Assembly (NCBI GenBank): GCA_963556195.1
Contig: OY744544.1
Location: 44,093,984 to 44,157,983 of the forward strand
DNA from: Sepiola atlantica
Taxonomy: Eukaryota > Mollusca > Cephalopoda > Sepiida > Sepiolidae
Reading direction: 5' to 3'
Length of the DNA: 64,000 nucleotides
How positions within the stretch are numbered: position 1 is the first letter of the stretch; each line of letters starts with the position of its first letter. The position numbers and the translations under genes are program-made. Under the pieces are notes generated by a model that ran no database searches, was not told where the DNA came from, and worked only from the letters and a program-made list of their open reading frames with translations. This document shows positions 13,168 to 24,420 of this stretch, one piece after another.

Positions 13168-13995
13168 AGGTTTTATGATAAATAAAAAGTGTCTCGTTAC
13201 TTTTAACACATCTAAAACCAGGCTTCTTTCCTTTCATCACCAATGTGTAGATCCCTGTTTTGCCTCAGCCGAAATGAATGGCTCTCTCCTTGAAATAGCT
13301 CCTTGTTTTGATAAGCACTTTGGACTGATTTTCACTCCAGATCTTAAATGGAATATCTATATCCAGTCTGTTCCTAAGGGCGCTGAAGAAATGGTTGGAT
13401 CATTCTATCGCTCCAGAAAGTACCTGCCTCCAGATGCAATCCTCTACTTACGTTCTAAGATGAAATACTGTTTCCACACTTGGGGAGGTACCGCTCAGAG
13501 CACTGTTTCCTACTTTGACAGACTACAAAATCAACTTCGAAATCTAGTGGAGGTGTGATCTCTTCTCCCTAGAACCATGTTCCCACAGAAGAGACGTTGC
13601 TAGTCTCTTTCTTCTCTATTGTTATTTTCATATATCTTTGGTTCCTCTTTGTAAGACATTCACAGCAAGAACTCACCTTTCTACCACAACTGAAAATGAC
13701 TTCCCTTTTTCCCTTCAAATGGTTAGCATCGACCAGAATTTCTATAGACAAAGCTTCTTTGCAAATGCTTCCTGTCTGTGGAACACATTACCGAAGGACT
13801 GCTTCTCTATTGATTACAATTTGGTCGTCTTCAAATTCAAAGTTAACAAATTCTTGTCATAAACCGCCTCATAAGTAATCAAACGCAATTCATATCTTCG
13901 ATCAAGGTTAGCACTCCCATAGTATTCCCCATCTCTCGGCTTGTATGCTATTTTATTAACCCCTGTCCTCGAGTGACTCTTGGCCTTGATTTTAA
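13168..13995 (+). mobile_element. LINE P copy, 3' coding end and 3' UTR
   Basis: Frames at 13175-13558 and 13638-13862 give the end of a CR1/Jockey-type LINE protein related to but distinct from LINE K. Blocks are CLVTFNTSKTRLLSFHHQ, FGLIFTPDLKWNIYI, EMVGSFYRSRKYLPPDAILY, CFHTWGGTA, HRRDVASLFLLYCYF and SCLWNTLPKDCF. A frameshift lies near 13560 and a second before the NTLPKD block. The 3' UTR ends with cctcgagtgactcttggcc, which recurs at 11690 and, inverted, at 55700. Only the C-terminal third is present. Confidence 0.9.
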
Positions 13996-14029
13996 GAAGA
14001 AAAATGGATAGATTTTCAATTGATTGATG

Positions 14030-14335
14030 GATATTATGAGAGGATTTAAACTGATGAATGGAATGAACAAAATTTGATTATGTGGACGGTTTATGACATG
14101 TATTTGCTGTCATTTGATTTGATGACGATGATGTTGTAGTATGTATGAAAGCATCCCGTGGTAATGTGTTCCAAATATGGGATTTCTTGGAAATAAACTC
14201 TGTTCATGAAAGGTCCATTTGATTTTAGGCACACAGAAGAAGAAAGGGAAGTTCCTTGGCAGTTATTGTAGAAGACGAGTTCTTAATAGTACAAGAAGGA
14301 ACCAGAGATTGGAGCTCAGTCGAGCCCCCTTTGTT
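14030..14335 (-). mobile_element. LINE P copy, inverted fragment
   Basis: The minus strand reads TELQSLVPSC, a decayed cysteine-rich stretch, then the WNTLP region and the shared tail (ataaaccg). It faces the plus-strand copy at 13168-13995, making an inverted pair. Confidence 0.75.
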
Positions 14336-14614
14336 TTGTGTTAAACTCAAATCTTGTTTTAAGTCTTTCAAATGTAACTTTACCGTTCTGGGTATGACAA
14401 AAAACTGCATCCTGTGATGAAACCATTATTTAGGAGGTTTGGGGAGTGTGGAGTCAACATTTAGTTGGAATTAGTCTCAGGTCCACTCTAACCCAGAGTG
14501 GTAGTATCTGTCAAGATCCAATCTACGGGTTGAATAGAATGTAACAATTTACCTTCAAAATAAATTAATCTACAAACCATTCGTATCAAAATAGAATCTA
14601 TTAAATCATACGGT

Positions 14615-15890
14615 TTGTCTGGAAGAGATGCTGTATGCTGATGATTTAGTGCTCAGACTATTTTTGTAGAGCCAGAGTGTACAACCCTCTGTTTTGGTAT
14701 GCTAGCTTTTCTTATCACCTCCCTTCCAGCTTTGTGTCACATCTTCCTGCGGTGGGAAGGAAGTAAATACTGCCAGTTTACTAGCATTTAGACAAGTTTT
14801 TTTTGTTTTTTTGTGCATATTCCTATGTTCTTGATAAACCTTTTTTATATTTATAAGTGGCCGTTAATTTATTCTTTAAATAATCATCCTATAAGAATGC
14901 TATAGAAAAGTAAAGGCCTAAGAGTTAATGTTAGTAAGACCAAAGTGCTAATCAGTGGTTGTAGTGCTGGAAAGCCTCCCAGAAAGAAGTAAGTTCCCCT
15001 GCGCAGTTTGTTGAAAAGGGTGCCAGGTTCAACTCAATTTTTTGTAGTACATGTAAACATTGGGTACAGAAAAATTATTAGTAGGTTGCGAGAGGATAAA
15101 CAGTTTGTGTGCAAGAAGTGTAAGACAATGGAGACAGATGAGAACTCTGATGTGGAGAAAGTATATCTTGATGGCAAGGCTATTGAGGTTGTCTAGAAGT
15201 ATTGTTACCTTGCTTATACCATTGGAACACAGGGTGGAGCAGGTGCTAGTGTGATTGCAAGAATTAGGAAAAGATGGAGTAAGTGCAGGGAACTAATTAA
15301 TAAAGTGTTACAACTGTTGACCAAGGGAAAAGTCTATCAGGCATGTGTATGCAGTGTGATGATGTATGAAAGTGTATGCAGTGTGATGATGTATGAAAGT
15401 GTATGCAGTGTGATGATGTATGAAAGTGTATGCAGTGTGATGATGTATGAAAGTGTATGCAGTGTGATGATGTATGAAAGTGTATGCAGTGTGATGATGT
15501 ATGAAAGTGAAATCTGTCTAGTGAGTGTTGAGGACATGCGACACATGGAGAGAAATTATATGAGAATGATACAATGGATATGTAATGTGAGTCTTAAAGA
15601 CAGGCTTAAATCTGATGACCTCAGAGGAAGATTAAATCTGGATAGTATAGGGAAATGTGTGCAGAACACACTTCGATGGTAGGACCATGTTGAAAGAATT
15701 GATAAGAGTTCTTGGGTCAGTAGATATAAAGGAAAACATGAAAGGAAGTATGTATTTGAGAGAAAGAGGGATTAATACAGACCTGGGCAGAGATAGGTTA
15801 GTTTGGAAGTCAAGTTCTAGGAGCCGTCCAACACATGCCAGCATGTAAAATGGACATTAAACCGATGATGATGATGATGATGATGAAGAA
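14615..15890 (+). mobile_element. LINE J copy: RT motif C to (GAT)n tail
   Basis: 14631-14645 encodes the reverse-transcriptase motif C box LYADD, followed by LVLR. About 220 bp then do not fit, and coding resemblance resumes at 14895 with GLRVNVSKTKVLISG. A degenerate cysteine/histidine region follows (FVCKKCK near 15105), then the C-terminal block with a repeated VCSVMMYES, EDMRHMERNYMRMIQWICNV, SLKDRLKSDDLRGRLNLDSI, a DHVERID stretch and MPACKM. These are the hallmarks of a common animal LINE end. The element finishes in a GAT microsatellite at 15860-15886. Several frame changes make it a pseudogene. A second, inverted copy is at 37640-38015. Confidence 0.88.
15347..15508 (+). repeat. 27-bp in-frame repeat, 6 copies, inside LINE J
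   Basis: Six essentially identical copies of a 27-bp unit (gtatgcagtgtgatgatg plus tatgaaagt) run through the coding frame, each giving VCSVMMYES. LINE families normally have one such block here, so this is a local amplification that preserves the frame. Confidence 0.95.
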
Positions 15891-15956
15891 GAAGAAAAGG
15901 AAGAAGAAGAAAACTTGAAGCATAAAAAAGTTTACCAAAATAACTGAATTTGGCAT

Positions 15957-18900
15957 TAAATAATGCAATATATGCCGTAAAATCAATTAAATAACGCAAT
16001 ATATGCCGTAAAATCAATTAAATAACGCAATATATGCCGTAAAATCAATTAAATAACGCAATATATGCCGTAAAATCAATTAAATAACGCAATATATGCC
16101 GTAAAATCAATTAAATAACGCAATATATGCCGTAAAATCAATTAAATAACGCAATATATGCCGTAAAATCAATTAAATAACGCAATATATGCCGTAAAAT
16201 CAATTAAATAACGCAATATATGCCGTAAAATCAATTAAATAACGCAATATATGCCGTAAAATCAATTAAATAACGCAATATATGCCGTAAAATCAATTAA
16301 ATAACGAAATATATGCCGTAAAATCAATTAAATAACGAAATATATGCCGTAAAATCAATTAAATAATGCAATATATGCCGTAAAATCAATTAAATAATGC
16401 AATATATGCCGTAAAATCAATTAAATAACGCAATATATGCCGTAAAATCAATTAAATAACGCAATATATGCCGTAAAATCAATTAAATAACGCAATATAT
16501 GCCGTAAAATCAATTAAATAACGCAATATATGCCGTAAAATCAATTAAATAATGCAATATATGCCGTAAAATCAATTAAATAATGCAATATATGCCGTAA
16601 AATCAATTAAATAACGCAATATATGCCGTAAAATCAATTAAATAATGCAATATATGCCGTAAAATCAATTAAATAATGCAATATATGCCGTAAAATCAAT
16701 TAAATAACGCAATATATGCCGTAAAATCAATTAAATAACGAAATATATGCCGTAAAATCAATTAAATAATGCAATATATGCCGTAAAATCAATTAAATAA
16801 TGCAATATATGCCGTAAAATCAATTAAATAACGCAATATATGCCGTAAAATCAATTAAATAACGCAATATATGCCGTAAAATCAATTAAATAACGCAATA
16901 TATGCCGTAAAATCAATTAAATAACGCAATATATGCCGTAAAATCAATTAAATAATGCAATATATGCCGTAAAATCAATTAAATAATGCAATATATGCCG
17001 TAAAATCAATTAAATAACGCAATATATGCCGTAAAATCAATTAAATAATGCAATATATGCCGTAAAATCAATTAAATAATGCAATATATGCCGTAAAATC
17101 AATTAAATAACGCAATATATGCCGTAAAATCAATTAAATAACGCAATATATGCCGTAAAATCAATTAAATAACGCAATATATGCCGTAAAATCAATTAAA
17201 TAACGAAATATATGCCGTAAAATCAATTAAATAACGCAATATATGCCGTAAAATCAATTAAATAACGCAATATATGCCGTAAAATCAATTAAATAACGCA
17301 ATATATGCCGTAAAATCAATTAAATAACGCAATATATGCCGTAAAATCAATTAAATAACGCAATATATGCCGTAAAATCAATTAAATAATGCAATATATA
17401 CCGTAAAATCAATTAAATAACGCAATATATGCCGTAAAATCAATTAAATAACGCAATATATGCCGTAAAATCAATTAAATAACGCAATATATGCCGTAAA
17501 ATCAATTAAATAACGCAATATATGCCGTAAAATCAATTAAATAACGCAATATATGCCGTAAAATCAATTGAATAACGCAATATATGCCGTAAAATCAATT
17601 AAATAACGCAATATATGCCGTAAAATCAATTAAATAACGAAATATATGCCGTAAAATCAATTAAATAACGCAATATATGCCGTAAAATCAATTAAATAAC
17701 GCAATATATGCCGTAAAATCAATTAAATAACGCAATATATGCCGTAAAATCAATTAAATAACGCAATATATGCCGTAAAATCAATTAAATAACGCAATAT
17801 ATGCCGTAAAATCAATTAAATAATGCAATATATACCGTAAAATCAATTAAATAACGCAATATATGCCGTAAAATCAATTAAATAATGCAATATATACCGT
17901 AAAATCAATTAAATAACGCAATATATGCCGTAAAATCAATTAAATAATGCAATATATCCCGTAAAATCAATTAAATAACGAAATATATGCCGTAAAATCA
18001 ATTAAATAACGCAATATATGCCGTAAAATCAATTAAATAACGCAATATATGCCGTAAAATCAATTAAATAACGCAATATATGCCGTAAAATCAATTAAAT
18101 AACGCAATATATGCCGTAAAATCAATTAAATAACGCAATATATGCCGTAAAATCAATTAAATAATGCAATATATGCCGTAAAATCAATTAAATAACGCAA
18201 TATATGCCGTAAAATCAATTAAATAACGCAATATATGCCGTAAAATCAATTAAATAACGCAATATATGCCGTAAAATCAATTAAATAACGCAATATATGC
18301 CGTAAAATCAATTAAATAACGCAATATATGCCGTAAAATCAATTAAATAACGCAATATATGCCGTAAAATCAATTAAATAACGCAATATATGCCGTAAAA
18401 TCAATTAAATAATGCAATATATGCCGTAAAATCAATTAAATAACGCAATATATGCCGTAAAATCAATTAAATAACGCAATATATGCCGTAAAATCAATTA
18501 AATAACGCAATATATGCCGTAAAATCAATTAAATAACGCAATATATGCCGTAAAATCAATTAAATAACGAAATATATGCCGTAAAATCAATTAAATAACG
18601 CAATATATGCCGTAAAATCAATTAAATAACGCAATATATGCCGTAAAATCAATTAAATAACGCAATATATACCGTAAAATCAATTAAATAACGCAATATA
18701 TGCCGTAAAATCAATTAAATAACGCAATATATACCGTAAAATCAATTAAATAACGCAATATATGCCGTAAAATCAATTAAATAACGCAATATATGCCGTA
18801 AAATCAATTAAATAACGCAATATATGCCGTAAAATCAATTAAATAACGCAATATATGCCGTAAAATCAATTAAATAACGCAATATATGCCGTAAAATCAA

Positions 18901-19954
18901 TTAAATAACGCAATATATGCCGTAAAATCAATTAAATAACGCAATATATGCCGTAAAATCAATTAAATAACGCAATATATGCCGTAAAATCAATTAAATA
19001 ACGCAATATATGCCGTAAAATCAATTAAATAACGCAATATATGCCGTAAAATCAATTAAATAACGAAATATATGCCGTAAAATCAATTAAATAACGCAAT
19101 ATATGCCGTAAAATCAATTAAATAACGCAATATATGCCGTAAAATCAATTAAATAACGCAATATATGCCGTAAAATCAATTAAATAACGCAATATATGCC
19201 GTAAAATCAATTAAATAACGCAATATATGCCGTAAAATCAATTAAATAACGCAATATATGCCGTAAAATCAATTAAATAACGCAATATATGCCGTAAAAT
19301 CAATTAAATAACGCAATATATGCCGTAAAATCAATTAAATAACGCAATATATGCCGTAAAATCAATTAAATAACGCAATATATGCCGTAAAATCAATTAA
19401 ATAACGAAATATATGCCGTAAAATCAATTAAATAACGCAATATATGCCGTAAAATCAATTAAATAACGCAATATATGCCGTAAAATCAATTAAATAACGC
19501 AATATATACCGTAAAATCAATTAAATAACGCAATATATGCCGTAAAATCAATTAAATAACGCAATATATACCGTAAAATCAATTAAATAACGCAATATAT
19601 GCCGTAAAATCAATTAAATAACGCAATATATGCCGTAAAATCAATTAAATAACGCAATATATGCCGTAAAATCAATTAAATAACGCAATATATGCCGTAA
19701 AATCAATTAAATAACGCAATATATGCCGTAAAATCAATTAAATAACGCAATATATGCCGTAAAATCAATTAAATAACGCAATATATGCCGTAAAATCAAT
19801 TAAATAACGCAATATATGCCGTAAAATCAATTAAATAACGCAATATATGCCGTAAAATCAATTAAATAACGCAATATATACCGTAAAATCAATTAAATAA
19901 CGCAATATATGCCGTAAAATCAATTAAATAACGCAATATATGCCGTAAAATCAA
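15957..19954. repeat. Satellite array, 31-bp unit, ~129 copies
   Basis: The unit is caattaaataacgcaatat followed by atgccgtaaaat. Common variants are aacg to aatg, gcaat to gaaat, and atgccg to ataccg. Each unit carries two CpG sites; the first is often C-to-T mutated while ccgtaaaa stays intact in nearly every copy I read. Higher-order duplication is visible: the variants at 18569, 18669 and 18731 recur 837 bp (27 units) later at 19406, 19506 and 19568. The array starts about 70 bp after the LINE J GAT tail. The 31-bp period shifts frame each unit, so no long frames arise. Confidence 0.97.
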
Positions 19955-20450
19955 ACAGCCAATCAAATGTCTCTGGACAAGCTAGTTTTTAGCTTTTACG
20001 TTTTAAGATTTTTGTTTTTTTACTTTTGTCAGGCATGTTTGTGCATTCAGCATACAACAGCTCCATATTAACAACATTGTAATTAGTTTTGTTTAAATAC
20101 TATAATTTTAACTGAAACGATGTTAAGTGTAACTGATTTTAGCATAAATGCAATTATATTAGGTCAGTACATATTAGGTCTTTCGATAGCCGTATACGGG
20201 CGCCACCTCTATAGACAATGCAGTAGTGCTCCACCATTGACTTAAACTAACGAGTTCATCTGCTGGGAGAACACATCCACCAAGCTGCTTCCCTTGGCTT
20301 CACAGTAGCTTGCCAGAGGGAAGCCCTTGTTTTTGGTCGGCACTGCTTATTTTGTGTATTCGCAGCTAACCTCTATACTTAGAGGTTGTGCGCCTATATG
20401 CAACATGAGGAGCCGGTGGATGGGAGTTCTCATCTCTACACAACAGCACC
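19955..20450. other. Unassigned, probably retroelement-derived
   Basis: 20165-20450 is more G/C-balanced than its surroundings and merges into the LINE Q 3' end. I see no recognisable domain in it. Confidence 0.4.
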
Positions 20451-20454
20451 CCCA

Positions 20455-20738
20455 CGATAGAGTAACTCTACGGACACATTCCTCAGATCTCAGCTTTGAT
20501 TAGAGAAAGGATAACCAGATTTGCTGGACACTGCTGGAGGGTTAAGGATGAAATCATCTCTTGTATATCCCAAAACAGGGATGCGGCTCAGTAGGGAGAC
20601 CGCAGAGAAACTACATCAAACAACTAGTAGAAGACGCACAATGCACCCATGAAGACCTATCTGATGTGATGGAGGATAGAGCAAGATGACATGAGAGAGT
20701 CAGGAGGATCCGTGACACTACCACGACTATTCTTAAAT

Positions 20739-20783
<45 letters not shown>

Positions 20784-20785
20784 GG
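20455..20785 (+). mobile_element. LINE Q 3' end with (GAT)n tail
   Basis: The frames read IPQISALIRERITRFAGHC, then after a frameshift GSVGRPQRNYIKQLVEDA, then LSDVMEDRARWHERVRRIR. This matches the terminal ...R..F.GH...VGRP...Y...L..D.......L...M.DR..W...V block of many animal LINEs. It ends in (GAT)n at 20739-20783. A shorter copy is at 45660-45775. Confidence 0.82.
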
Positions 20786-20814
20786 TTGGTACAAACAAAA
20801 AATATAAATTTGTG

Positions 20815-21060
20815 GCGCGAATGGAACCCTTAATTCAATCCATGGAGGTAGCTTGCTCTCGTTCCATCAGTAAAATCTTCAGTAACTCATAATTGTATTC
20901 TTGGATTGAATAAAAGGTTCTGTTTGAAATTCCATACAGCTTGCCGAGTTCGACAAGACACACCTGAAGAAGGTGTGAGGTTACATTGGCTGAAACGTTG
21001 TGAGAATGACATCAAAGATGAAAACAATAGTCTGAATAATCCAAATAATCCAAATTAAAT
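20815..21060 (-). repeat. Dispersed repeat family B, copy 1
   Basis: On the plus strand it reads gttctgtttgaaattcca, then cacctgaagaagg, then ggctgaaacgttgtgaga, then gtctgaataatccaaataat. It is the inverse of copies at 21112-21370 and 25683-25990 (the latter sets the plus orientation). CTGAAGA at 20964-20970 and GAAA at 20992-20995 have the order of a hammerhead core, but the helices are poor. Confidence 0.8.
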
Positions 21061-21111
21061 TATGTTTTTCCTTTAAGTTAACTTGTAAAATTGCACAGAC
21101 AGAATGTATAT

Positions 21112-21370
21112 TATTTAAATCATTCAGACTACTGTTCTCATCTTGGATGTTATTTTAACCTCTGACCTCCTTCAGGTGCATCGTTTCGAACTCAGGAATC
21201 TTGACGGAATTTCAAACGGAATCCTTTATTTAATCTACATGGGTAGTAGCTTGCTCTCGTTCTGTCAGCCATGAACGGGTAGAAGTCGTAAGTAATTCGT
21301 AATTATTAGTATTATCCACACTGAAGATTGAACCTGTAACCCCCAGAAAACTGTTACTTAAGGAGGGAGA
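21112..21370 (+). repeat. Dispersed repeat family B, copy 2
   Basis: Contains the same landmarks inverted: attcagactactgttctcat, cttcaggtgcatc, cggaatttcaaacggaa, gtagcttgctctcgttc. The gtttcggc segment is deleted. Together with copy 1 it forms an inverted pair with about 50 bp between. Confidence 0.78.
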
Positions 21371-21399
21371 CAGATTGAGGAAAATGTTATTTCAAACTA

Positions 21400-21770
21400 A
21401 CAGGACCTGTGTCCCGGCGTTGCCCAGGGAAATATAAAATAATAATTTAATTAAAAAAATATAAGTATTAGAGTATTAATTCTGAAAAGAAAATCAGAAA
21501 ACAACCCATTTCACTGTAAGTAATTTAGGTGACTAAAATAGGATGTATCTATGTTTTAGCATTGACCGGGAAAATAAAAAAAATAATCATTCAATTCAAT
21601 AAAAAGAAATGTTAGAGTATCAATGTAAAAGAAAAATCATAAAAGAACCCATTTCACTATAAGTAATTTCGGTGATTAAAATAAGATTTGTTTAATAAGT
21701 ATTTAAAATAGATTTCTCTACGTTTTGGGTAATGCCCCCCATCCCCTCTATAGTTTTAAGTAGGGGTTAA
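21400..21770 (+). repeat. Dispersed repeat family C, copy 1
   Basis: Starts with gtgtcccggcgttgccc, a GC-rich motif that also closes the inverted copy near 45420-45445. Internally a segment of about 165 bp is duplicated (aacccatttcactgtaagta near 21505 and aacccatttcactataagta near 21645). The inverted copy has the same internal duplication, so it is ancestral to both. No coding frame. Confidence 0.78.
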
Positions 21771-21923
21771 TATTATTAAATCGTATTTCAATCCCCTGAA
21801 TTATTTACAGTGAAATGGGTTCAGCTTTGAAGTAGCACAAATAAGCAAATATCAACCCTCATCTCAAAAATAGTGTAAGATCCCATTCTAATACTTTTCC
21901 TAATTAAAAAGTAAATGTGACCC

Positions 21924-21983
21924 ACAAATATGTGTGAAGTTTTCCCCAGTTCACTGACTGGGGAAAACTTCACACATATTTGT
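21924..21983. repeat. Perfect palindrome, 27-bp arms, 6-nt loop
   Basis: The left arm 21924-21950 and right arm 21957-21983 are exact reverse complements around tcactg. As RNA it would be a perfect hairpin. It sits in family H-like sequence. Confidence 0.95.
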
Positions 21984-23077
21984 CGGAGAAATCTTTCTAG
22001 ACTGAGGCAATTGTGATTGTGTTCCAACTGAGTGGACCTCTTTTGCAAGTGCAGGAATTCTAATTTCCCTATTTTCTGTTTGTTTTATTTTATTTTTATA
22101 TTTATCTCCATCTGTTCTGTCCTCGGTCAGTGAATGAGAAATCCCTCGAGACTGAGGCAATTGTTATTTAGTTCAAATCGAGTGGACCTTCCTTTATGAG
22201 CGCAGAAATTATGATTTCTCTCCATGTAATTGCCATAAAGAAAGCAACCCCTCATCTGACATTATCGTGCGCTTTTATTGATTCGTTGTTGTGTTCTTTT
22301 AAAAAGTGAGTAATTGCAGGTTCGAACCCCAAACGAAAACAATTCAAATTATATTTTAAATCTTCACCAAAGAAAATAAAAGTAAACAAGAATTTTTATT
22401 TTTAAAATTAAATTTAAAATTCGTTTCCGTCTTCCCTTATTTTATTTTGGTGCTTCTACAGAAGCAATCCGTCTTAGATTAAGGTCAGGTTAAAAAAGAA
22501 AAAAAAACAGTTCGGTTCAAATTTTGTAGAAATACCTTTATTTTTTATGTGTATTAATAGTAAATAAAAAAATGATGTAATGTCTAATCATGTAGAGGTG
22601 AGAAATCTGACAAAATTAAAAATATACTCATGTTTACATTTTTCGTTTCAGTCTTCCTCTATTTTATTTTCATTTCTATAAATAGTCCATATTTGCTTGC
22701 CTCCCCATGAGGGCAAAGTTAGACAGAAGGTCGATTATTGAAAAGTTTTCCTGGCGGTAAAAAAGCAAATTTTCTCATGAAATTGAGCGTGCACTATTTG
22801 ATTACACACAAACAAAAAATTTAGTACGGCAAAAATCGGTTTAGTTTGGTTCGTATTGTGTAGAAGCACAAAGTTATATGTAAGTAAATATATATATATA
22901 TTTGGAAAGTGTTCGTTGTTCGTTAAAAAAGGATTATTTTAATATGCAAACTAAATTAAGTAAAGGTATATTTAATGAAAGATATTTTTAACTTCTTTGT
23001 TACAAAATAAATAAAGTAAAGTTATATTTCACTAAAGATATGTTTGAAAGTTTTCGCTGAAAAAAAGATTATATATT
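21984..23077. other. Family H-like sequence and AT-rich spacer
   Basis: 21984-22210 holds two related blocks with gactgaggcaattgtgatt or gactgaggcaattgttatt and gagtggacct, related to 46510-46700 (ccgagga, cactgac). 22680-22745 has cttgcctccccatgaggg, also seen near 46530. 22935-23050 contains two diverged copies of a block with aaataaagtaaag and ttaatgaaagatatttttaa. No gene seen. Confidence 0.5.
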
Positions 23078-23566
23078 TTGACTTCTCTGTTTTGTAATAA
23101 ATTTATTTATTTATTTATGAATCTCACTTTATTTTTGTTTGTATTTTCTTTGGCGAAGAATTATAATTTAAATTGGATTGTTTTCTGTTTACCGGTCGAA
23201 CTTGCGATTGCCCACTTTTCTACATCTCTGTTAAAAGACAGCAAAAACGAATCGATAAAAGCATACAGTAATGTCAGAGGACGTGTCATTTTATACTTAC
23301 CAAGGGCTAAAGTAATATCGTGTGATCGAACGGTTTTCAGGGAAGGAATTTGGTACCGATCAAATACACCAGCACCAATAAATTTAACAAAACAACCAAC
23401 GTGCAACGTATGTTTGTTAATAAAACATATTCAGAAACGGATAGCAAGAAGTATGCATGTTCTTACCAGCGCTGGTCGAAAAAAAAACCTACGTCCTAAG
23501 GTTTTAACTTATTGTAGTAAAGTAATATTTGCGATAATAAGAAAATATTTAATAGTTGACTTGTAG
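23078..23566 (+). CDS. Unrecognised 162-codon open frame, doubtful gene
   Basis: This is the longest non-repetitive open frame in the AT-rich 22-25 kb region. It begins with a hydrophobic stretch (residues 6-30, rich in F, L, V) that could pass for a signal anchor, followed by a basic region with CNVCLLIKHIQKRIARS. I recognise no domain and see no clear intron signals. It lies between pieces of the same C/D repeat (21400-21770 and 24100-24420), so it may be carried by a mobile element or be chance. The start is simply the first ATG in frame. Confidence 0.15.
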   Translation: MTSLFCNKFIYLFMNLTLFLFVFSLAKNYNLNWIVFCLPVELAIAHFSTSLLKDSKNESIKAYSNVRGRVILYLPRAKVISCDRTVFREGIWYRSNTPAPINLTKQPTCNVCLLIKHIQKRIARSMHVLTSAGRKKNLRPKVLTYCSKVIFAIIRKYLIVDL

Positions 23567-24022
23567 TGAAAAGGAATGTATGTTTTTATTGCTGAAAAGC
23601 AGCAAAGTGTAGTTTGTGGTCATGAAAAAGTAAACATTTGTAATAAGTTACGTACGTAAACAGCCATGTTGAAAAGCTGTTTATTAATTGCTATATTCTG
23701 CTCTATTCTGGAATGTGGGAATATGTATACGGAATAGAATACAGAACGGTCGAAACAATCTGAATAAATAGTGAATTTTCTTTGTTTCACGTGAAGAATA
23801 TGAGAAGAAAAATGTTATAGAAAAAATAAAATAAGACATGAATTGTCGCAGTAAGGTCTTGCTGATTACAAATGACGGTCCGTGTATCTGACATCCAATA
23901 TAATATTCCTTTATTTGTCGAATACAATCAGAAAGATTGGAACATTCTTCCAGTCTTTCTGAAAGTGAAATTGAGGGAGCGTTCGTTATTTATATTTAAA
24001 ATCTAATTATTTATATTTAAAA
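23567..24022. other. No gene recognised
   Basis: AT-rich. An atttatatttaaaatcta motif is tandemly repeated twice at about 23988-24025, just before the palindrome. Confidence 0.5.
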
Positions 24023-24081
24023 TCTAGATTCAGACAGATTTTATAAGCTACTATTGCCTATAAAATCTGTCTGAATCTAGA
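24023..24081. repeat. Perfect palindrome, 23-bp arms, 13-nt loop
   Basis: Left arm 24023-24045 (tctagattcagacag onward) and right arm 24059-24081 are exact reverse complements. Confidence 0.93.
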
Positions 24082-24099
24082 GTGAGAAAATGAAATAAT

Positions 24100-24420
24100 A
24101 ACAGTGGTTTAAGCATAAGTTACTATATAAAGGAATTCTCTGGTGAATGTGAGAGACGTGGGAGTAGATAATTGTAGGAGAGTGAAAATATCTGCCACTT
24201 TTTGTGGAAGATGTAGTTTAGAGAAGCTGATATTCCAAAATAAGTGTAAGAAATTATGAAAGAAGACGAAATGTACATATATTTTCAGGAAACACACATA
24301 AGGAAGTGCTCTAAGTGAATAGTGGAACAGATTAGCATATGAAGCTTTTGGTTCAAAATCTATAATAACGAAAGTGGTAGCGAAAATCGACTTTGTTTTA
24401 TTATAGAGATTTAAATGAGA
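24100..24420 (+). repeat. Dispersed repeat family D, copy 1
   Basis: The reverse complement aligns across its length with 44770-45060: tcatatgctaatctgt, agagcac, gtacatttcgtcttcttt, tctcctaca or tctcctaca-like with ttatctactcccacgt. In the inverted copy D is directly joined to C, whereas here C and D are 2.3 kb apart. No conserved coding frame. Confidence 0.78.

Noticed and set aside
703..19954. CRISPR-like regular repeats
   Set aside because: The 30-bp and 31-bp arrays are head-to-tail with no unique spacers, in eukaryotic DNA. They are satellites.
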